10,316 nucleotides of DNA from Flammeovirgaceae bacterium UBA4659 (lineage in GTDB: Bacteria; Bacteroidota; Bacteroidia; Cytophagales; Cyclobacteriaceae). Both the position numbers and the translations under genes were made by a program. Position 1 is the stretch's first letter. Each line of letters begins with the position of its first letter. Below are positions 5,787 through 10,316 of the stretch, in pieces. The stretch spans positions 22,654-32,969 of the forward strand of contig DHLV01000192.1 of assembly GCA_002405445.1 (NCBI GenBank). The letters are read 5' to 3'. The notes under the pieces were generated by a model. That model made no database searches. It saw only the letters and a program-made list of their open reading frames with translations, and was not told the origin of the DNA.

Positions 5787-7236
5787 ACAAAAGGCTTACA
5801 TCTTTTGCCTCGAGTGCCGTGTGCTGCATCAAATAGCGATCCACTGCCCTTGCGGCTTCGCGCCCTTCACTGATGGCCCAAACCACCAAACTCTGACCCC
5901 TGCGCGCATCGCCCGCGGCAAAAATGTTTTCTTTCGAAGTTTGATAGCCCATGCTTTTAATGTTTCCGCGTTCGTCCAGTGCGAGGCCTAGTTGTTCGGG
6001 CAGTGTCTTTTGAGTGTGCAAAAAGCCCATTGCCAGCAGCGCCATTTCACATGGAATAACTTTTTCCGTTCCAACTACCTCCTCAAATGACATCGGCTTA
6101 CCGGGCAAATGGTGAATCTGCACTTCGGCAATTTTAATCCCAGCCAGGTTGCCGTTGCCATCAGCTACAAATTCTTTTGTTATGATGCTCCACTGGCGTT
6201 CGCATCCTTCTTCATGCGAGGTAGAGGTGCGCAAAATCATGGGCCAATTTGGCCATGGCATATCGGCAGTTCGTTCTCTTGGCGGCTTGGGCATGATTTC
6301 AATTTGTGTTACGGATTTTGCACCATGTCGGTTTGATGTACCTACGCAATCAGAGCCGGTATCGCCACCGCCAATCACTACCACATTTTTGCCGGTAGCC
6401 CAAATTTCTTCACTTTGATTTTTCTTTCCTGCCACGCGTCTGTTTTGCTGCATCAGGAAATCCATCGCAAAATGCACGCCCTTCAATTCCCTTCCGGGGA
6501 TGAACAGATCGCGGGGTACGGTTGAGCCGGTACAAAGAAGCACTGCATCAAAATCTTCTCTCAATTGCTTGATCGAACAATTTTCACCAACAGCAGTATG
6601 GGTCTGAAACTGTACCCCTTCTTCCACCATCAGGTTAAGTCTGCGATCCAACACTTGTTTATCCAACTTGAAATCAGGAATACCATAGCGGAGCAGGCCT
6701 CCAACTTCATCTGCGCGCTCAAACACCGTAACGCGATGACCTGCATAGTTCAATTGCGCGGCCGCAGCCAGCCCGGCCGGGCCTGAACCGATAATTGCGA
6801 CTTTTTTACCCGTGCGCGTGGAGGGAACACGTGGTTTCGCGTTACCATCTTGAAATGCCTTTTCAATAATCGTTTTCTCGATATACTCAATCGCCACCGG
6901 TGGTTTGTTGATGCCTAACACGCACGCGGCCTCGCAGGGTGCCGGGCAAATTCTACCTGTAAACTCGGGGAAGTTGTTGGTGGAAATTAAAATCTCATAC
7001 GCCAATTTCCAATTGCCTTGGTATACAGCATCATTAAAGTCTGGAATAATGTTGCCGAGCGGGCAACCGTGGTGACAAAACGGAACGCCACAGTCCATGC
7101 ATCGTGTAGCTTGCTTCAATGTGATGTCAACATTCACATCGCCTTCTACTTCGTGATAGTCGTTGATGCGCTTTTTGGGGTCGCGTTTTTGCGGAAGCTC
7201 GCGGGGTATTTCTAAAAATCCGGTTGGTTTACTCAT
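5770..7236 (-). CDS. gltD: glutamate synthase small subunit (NADPH-dependent)
   Basis: This 488-residue flavoprotein takes electrons from NAD(P)H and passes them through FAD and iron-sulfur clusters to GltB, which makes glutamate from glutamine and 2-oxoglutarate. The N-terminal domain carries the cluster cysteines C46, C49, C54 and C58 (RCMDCGVPFCHHGC) and C97, C101 and C105 (ICPAPCEAAC). The FAD-binding motif GSGPAG is at 150-155, the NADPH-binding motif GGGDTGSD at 289-296, and the closing flavin motif GDARRGQSLVVWAISEGR at 442-459. Length and motif order are normal for the family. It lies 137 bases downstream of gltB on the same strand, so the subunits are probably made from one transcript. 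The ATG at 7236 lies inside a 22-base tandem duplication whose upstream ATGs are out of frame. No obvious terminator hairpin follows the stop. Confidence 0.95.
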   Translation of the reverse strand: MSKPTGFLEIPRELPQKRDPKKRINDYHEVEGDVNVDITLKQATRCMDCGVPFCHHGCPLGNIIPDFNDAVYQGNWKLAYEILISTNNFPEFTGRICPAPCEAACVLGINKPPVAIEYIEKTIIEKAFQDGNAKPRVPSTRTGKKVAIIGSGPAGLAAAAQLNYAGHRVTVFERADEVGGLLRYGIPDFKLDKQVLDRRLNLMVEEGVQFQTHTAVGENCSIKQLREDFDAVLLCTGSTVPRDLFIPGRELKGVHFAMDFLMQQNRRVAGKKNQSEEIWATGKNVVVIGGGDTGSDCVGTSNRHGAKSVTQIEIMPKPPRERTADMPWPNWPMILRTSTSHEEGCERQWSIITKEFVADGNGNLAGIKIAEVQIHHLPGKPMSFEEVVGTEKVIPCEMALLAMGFLHTQKTLPEQLGLALDERGNIKSMGYQTSKENIFAAGDARRGQSLVVWAISEGREAARAVDRYLMQHTALEAKDVSLLSTCIS

Positions 7237-7277
7237 TGATTCGTTGTTCGTTGTTCATTGATTCATTGTTTGTTATC
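7234..7277. repeat. 22-base imperfect tandem duplication over the gltD start
   Basis: CATTGATTC followed by a TTGTT-rich stretch occurs at 7234 and again at 7256, a period of 22 bases with two or more substitutions in the second unit. On the - strand the first unit contains the gltD ATG; the duplicated ATG at 7258 is out of frame and opens a nine-codon frame whose TAA overlaps the start of gltD. Whether this affects gltD translation is unknown. Confidence 0.5.
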
Positions 7278-7373
7278 CGTGGCAGTAATTTATTTCGTTT
7301 TTGCATGAATTTACGTTTCAATGATCTCTTTCGATGTAATGTGCGATCGAAAAACCAACAACGAGCAACCAAA
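7237..7373. other. gltB-gltD intergenic region with inverted repeats
   Basis: The gap contains no gene. Its two ends are imperfect inverted copies: GTTGTTCGTTGTT at 7243-7255 against CAACAACGAGCAAC at 7356-7369. Inside lies a perfect seven-base pair TTTCGAT (7329-7335) and ATCGAAA (7346-7352) with a ten-base loop. The spacing is long for co-transcribed subunits, so an RNA structure here may adjust the GltB:GltD ratio; this is inference. Confidence 0.4.
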
Positions 7374-10316
7374 TCACTTTACCTGCAATTTCAATTCAGG
7401 CAATTTCCGTTTTTCGAGTACCGCTTTGTAGTCAATCGGCATCACCTTCACAAATTGCTTCAACGATGAAGGCCAATCGCTCAACACACGTGCAGCCATT
7501 TGGCTGTTGGAATGGTGCTGGTGTTCGCTGATCATCTTCTTCAACAATCGCTCATCCTCCTCGTCTATTTCTTCCAACAGCACCATTTCCATGTTGCAGT
7601 TTTTTGCAAACGTTTTGCTCACATCCCACACATAGGCCACACCACCACTCATACCTGCGGCAAAGTTCCGGCCTGTCTCGCCTAAGATGACTACCGTGCC
7701 ACCAGTCATGTATTCGCAGCCGTGGTCTCCCACACCTTCTACCACTACTTTCGCACCCGAGTTGCGCACGGCAAAGCGCTCGCCCGCCATGCCGTTGACA
7801 AAACTTTCGCCAGAAGTTGCGCCAAAAAAAGCCACGTTGCCCACAATGATGTTCTTCGCTGGGTTGTAGGTAGCTTTTTTGTTTGGGTAAAGAATCAGTT
7901 TGCCACCTGATAGTCCCTTGCCAAAGTAGTCGTTGGCATCGCCCTCTAACTCAAACGTGATTCCACCAGTGGTAAATGCGCCAAAACTTTGACCAGCCGT
8001 GCCGTTGAATTTGAAGTGAATAGTGTCCTTTGGTAATCCCGTGCCGAAATAAACTTTTGATACCTCGTTGCTTAACATCGCGCCAACAGCGCGGTCTTGA
8101 TTGCTGATGGTGAAATCAGCAGTTACCGGAATAACTTCATTGATTGCAGGCGCAGCGACCTCGATCAATTTCCGGTCGAGCACATTTTCAATATCGTGGT
8201 CTTGTTCTTCTTGATGAAAAATGGCCGTATCTAAACTGACGGGTTGCTTGAACAAGATGGCATCTAATTGCAGGTGATTTGTCTTCCAATTTTCATTTTT
8301 CGCAATCGCAAGCTTGTCTACCTGTCCTACCATTTCATTCACCGTTCTGAAACCCAACTCTGCCATGATCTCGCGCAGCTCCTCTGCTAAAAACTCGAAG
8401 AGATTGACCACGAATTCGGGCTTGCCTGTAAATAATGCACGCAGTTCTTTATTTTGAGTGGCCACGCCTACCGGGCAGGTGTTCAGGTGGCACTTGCGCA
8501 TCATGATACACCCTGTGGTAACCAACGCTGCGGTAGCCACACCCCATTCTTCGGCACCCAACAATGCGGCAATAGCCAAATCTCTACCCGTGCGAATCTG
8601 TCCATCGGTCTGCAATACTACCCTGCCGCGCAATTTATTTTTCACCAATGTTTGGTGTGCTTCAGCCAAACCCAACTCCCACGGCAAACCGGCATGCCGG
8701 ATGGAACTGATGGGCGATGCGCCCGTGCCACCATCATGGCCGGCAATCAAAATTACGTCAGCATGTGCTTTGGCTACACCCGAGGCGATGGTGCCCACAC
8801 CGGCTTCGCTTACCAACTTGACACTGATGCGCGCGCCACGATTGGCGTTTTTCAAATCGAAAATCAGCTGCGCCAAATCCTCAATCGAGTAAATGTCGTG
8901 GTGCGGTGGTGGCGAAATCAGGCCTACACCGGGTGTGGAGTGGCGGACGCGCCCAATCCAATCATCCACTTTGTAACCGGGCAATTGCCCGCCTTCGCCA
9001 GGCTTTGCGCCTTGTGCCATTTTTATCTGCAACTCTTTCGCGTTGGTGAGGTAATAACTCGTTACACCAAACCGGCCGGATGCTACCTGTTTGATGGCTG
9101 AATTTTCCCAATCGCCATTTTCTTTTCTCGTAAATCGCATTTCATCTTCACCACCTTCACCACAGTTACTTTTACCTCCTATGCGGTTCATGGCAATGGC
9201 CAGCGTGCTGTGTGCTTCGTATGAGATCGACCCGAACGACATGGCTCCGGTGGCAAATCTTCTAAAGATTTTTTCTTTCGGTTCAACCTCACTTAACGGT
9301 ATGGGTTGCGCGTTCTTGAACTTCAATAAGCTACGCAGCGTAATGCCCTTTTCACTTTGCTCGTTAATGAGGGCAGAATATTTTTTGAATAGGGTATAGT
9401 CTTTTGTTTTGGTGGACTGCTGCAACCAATGGATCGTTTGCGGATTGAACAGGTGTACCTCACCGCGTTGTTTCCATTGATACACACCACCTACTTCCAA
9501 CCGTGGCAACAAATTGCCGGTAGCCGGAAACGCCAACCGGTGCTTGGCCAGAGCTTCCCTGGCAATATCATCCAACGTTAAACCGCCTATGCGAGAAACC
9601 GTGCCGGTAAAGTATTGATTCACTACATCGGTATGAATGCCGAGTGCCTCAAAAATTTGAGCCCCATGGTAAGATTGCAGCGTGCTGATACCCATCTTGC
9701 TCATGATCTTGAGCAGCTCACCGGCCACCGCTTTTTTGTAATTGGAGATTGCCTTCTCTTCGGTTAAGTCCTCCCGCAAGAGATTGCGCTTTTTCATGTC
9801 ATGGATCGTTTGATACACCAGGTACGGATTGACACCGGATGCACCGTAGCCAAGCAATGTGGCATAATGATGGGTCTCCCACACATCGCCCGCTTCTACC
9901 AGCAAACCAACTTTTCCGCGCAAGCCCTTCCGAATCAACTCGTGGTGCACTGCTGCCACCGCCAACAACGATGGAATCTGCGCGTGGCCGCTATCGAAAC
10001 TTCTGTCTGATAATATGATGATCGTAAATCCGTCTTCAAGGGCATCTGTTACGTACTGGCAAACACGTGTTAATCCCTTTTCGAGTGAACCGGGCACGCC
10101 ATCTGCTTTAAAGTATGTATAGATGGTTTTAGTTTGGAGATGTCTGTGGTCAATGTAACGAATCTTCTCCAATTCATTATTCGACAAAATGGGCGTGGTC
10201 AGTTCGAGGGTGATGCAATGCTCGGGCGATTCTTCCAACAAATTAAGGGATCCGCCCACGTGCGATGACAGCGACATCACCAGCCGTTCGCGGATGGGGT
10301 CGATGGGCGGGTTGGT
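7374..10316 (-). CDS. gltB: glutamate synthase large subunit, 5' end outside the window
   Basis: The last 980 residues of the roughly 1,500-residue large subunit are present; the frame is open to the right edge (TNPPIDPIRERLVMSL), so the missing part holds the N-terminal glutaminase domain. The central domain comes first (SDRSFDSGHAQIPSLLAVAA). It is followed by the FMN-binding synthase domain with FATGAMSFGSISYEAHSTLA, the loop GGKSNCGEGGED, KPGEGGQLPG, PPPHHDIYSIEDLAQLI and AGHDGGTGASPISSI. The 3Fe-4S cysteines are in CIMMRKCHLNTC (about 603, 609 and 614 of the visible part). The C-terminal part (from about residue 735) is the GxGxG beta-helix with its repeated glycines. Ammonia from glutamine is channelled to 2-oxoglutarate here, with electrons from GltD, encoded next on the same strand. 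The loop residue after SN is Cys rather than the usual Thr or Ser. No frameshift is seen. Confidence 0.96.
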   Translation of the reverse strand, partial: TNPPIDPIRERLVMSLSSHVGGSLNLLEESPEHCITLELTTPILSNNELEKIRYIDHRHLQTKTIYTYFKADGVPGSLEKGLTRVCQYVTDALEDGFTIIILSDRSFDSGHAQIPSLLAVAAVHHELIRKGLRGKVGLLVEAGDVWETHHYATLLGYGASGVNPYLVYQTIHDMKKRNLLREDLTEEKAISNYKKAVAGELLKIMSKMGISTLQSYHGAQIFEALGIHTDVVNQYFTGTVSRIGGLTLDDIAREALAKHRLAFPATGNLLPRLEVGGVYQWKQRGEVHLFNPQTIHWLQQSTKTKDYTLFKKYSALINEQSEKGITLRSLLKFKNAQPIPLSEVEPKEKIFRRFATGAMSFGSISYEAHSTLAIAMNRIGGKSNCGEGGEDEMRFTRKENGDWENSAIKQVASGRFGVTSYYLTNAKELQIKMAQGAKPGEGGQLPGYKVDDWIGRVRHSTPGVGLISPPPHHDIYSIEDLAQLIFDLKNANRGARISVKLVSEAGVGTIASGVAKAHADVILIAGHDGGTGASPISSIRHAGLPWELGLAEAHQTLVKNKLRGRVVLQTDGQIRTGRDLAIAALLGAEEWGVATAALVTTGCIMMRKCHLNTCPVGVATQNKELRALFTGKPEFVVNLFEFLAEELREIMAELGFRTVNEMVGQVDKLAIAKNENWKTNHLQLDAILFKQPVSLDTAIFHQEEQDHDIENVLDRKLIEVAAPAINEVIPVTADFTISNQDRAVGAMLSNEVSKVYFGTGLPKDTIHFKFNGTAGQSFGAFTTGGITFELEGDANDYFGKGLSGGKLILYPNKKATYNPAKNIIVGNVAFFGATSGESFVNGMAGERFAVRNSGAKVVVEGVGDHGCEYMTGGTVVILGETGRNFAAGMSGGVAYVWDVSKTFAKNCNMEMVLLEEIDEEDERLLKKMISEHQHHSNSQMAARVLSDWPSSLKQFVKVMPIDYKAVLEKRKLPELKLQVK

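Noticed and set aside
8454..9101. 215-residue + strand frame inside gltB
   Set aside because: It is antisense to the highly conserved FMN domain of gltB; its length follows from the codon pattern of that gene, and the translation has no recognisable domain.
1..10316. CRISPR array, tRNA, rRNA or insertion sequence
   Set aside because: No regularly spaced direct repeats, cloverleaf or conserved rRNA stretches, and no transposase-like frame were found on either strand.

Overview
The window looks like a piece of a Bacteroidota chromosome, most likely a Cytophagales-type bacterium. Evidence is the Bacteroidota style of the proteins, the near absence of strong Shine-Dalgarno sequences, and AT-rich boxes of the TAnnTTTG type ahead of two genes. 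No tRNA, rRNA, CRISPR array or complete insertion sequence was seen. The species cannot be named from the sequence.

Layout. On the + strand, 155-694 encodes a small exported thioredoxin-fold protein without a CXXC pair, and 846-1793 encodes a fold-type II PLP enzyme of the threonine dehydratase/serine racemase family. A GC-rich nested inverted repeat lies between them, and half of what looks like a second copy lies at the extreme left edge, so repeat copies bracket the first gene. From about 1,800 to 3,460 the DNA is visibly more AT-rich and accessory in character. It holds a decayed DUF433/DUF5615-type toxin-antitoxin pair on the + strand (one frameshift and one stop in the antitoxin, only the first codons of the toxin), with an intact hairpin terminator. 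It also holds, on the - strand, a two-gene unit of a lipoprotein with a glycine-zipper C-terminus and a 61-residue two-helix membrane protein whose start codon overlaps the lipoprotein stop.

From 3,463 to the right edge all main genes are on the - strand: an AdiC-like APC amino acid permease translationally coupled (ATGA overlap) to a class IV PLP aminotransferase, then gltD and gltB, the small and large subunits of glutamate synthase. gltB runs off the right edge, so its N-terminal glutaminase domain is missing from the window.

How they fit together. The core theme is amino acid nitrogen metabolism: GltB/GltD make glutamate from glutamine and 2-oxoglutarate, the aminotransferase can pass amino groups between glutamate/alanine-type donors and keto acids (possibly D-amino acids), the permease probably imports or exchanges its substrate, and the PLP dehydratase/racemase deaminates or racemises serine/threonine-type amino acids. 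The 1.8-3.4 kb stretch interrupts this theme and is the most likely acquired segment. Its lipoprotein/membrane-protein pair is the best candidate for something undescribed; the toxin/immunity reading of it is inference only.
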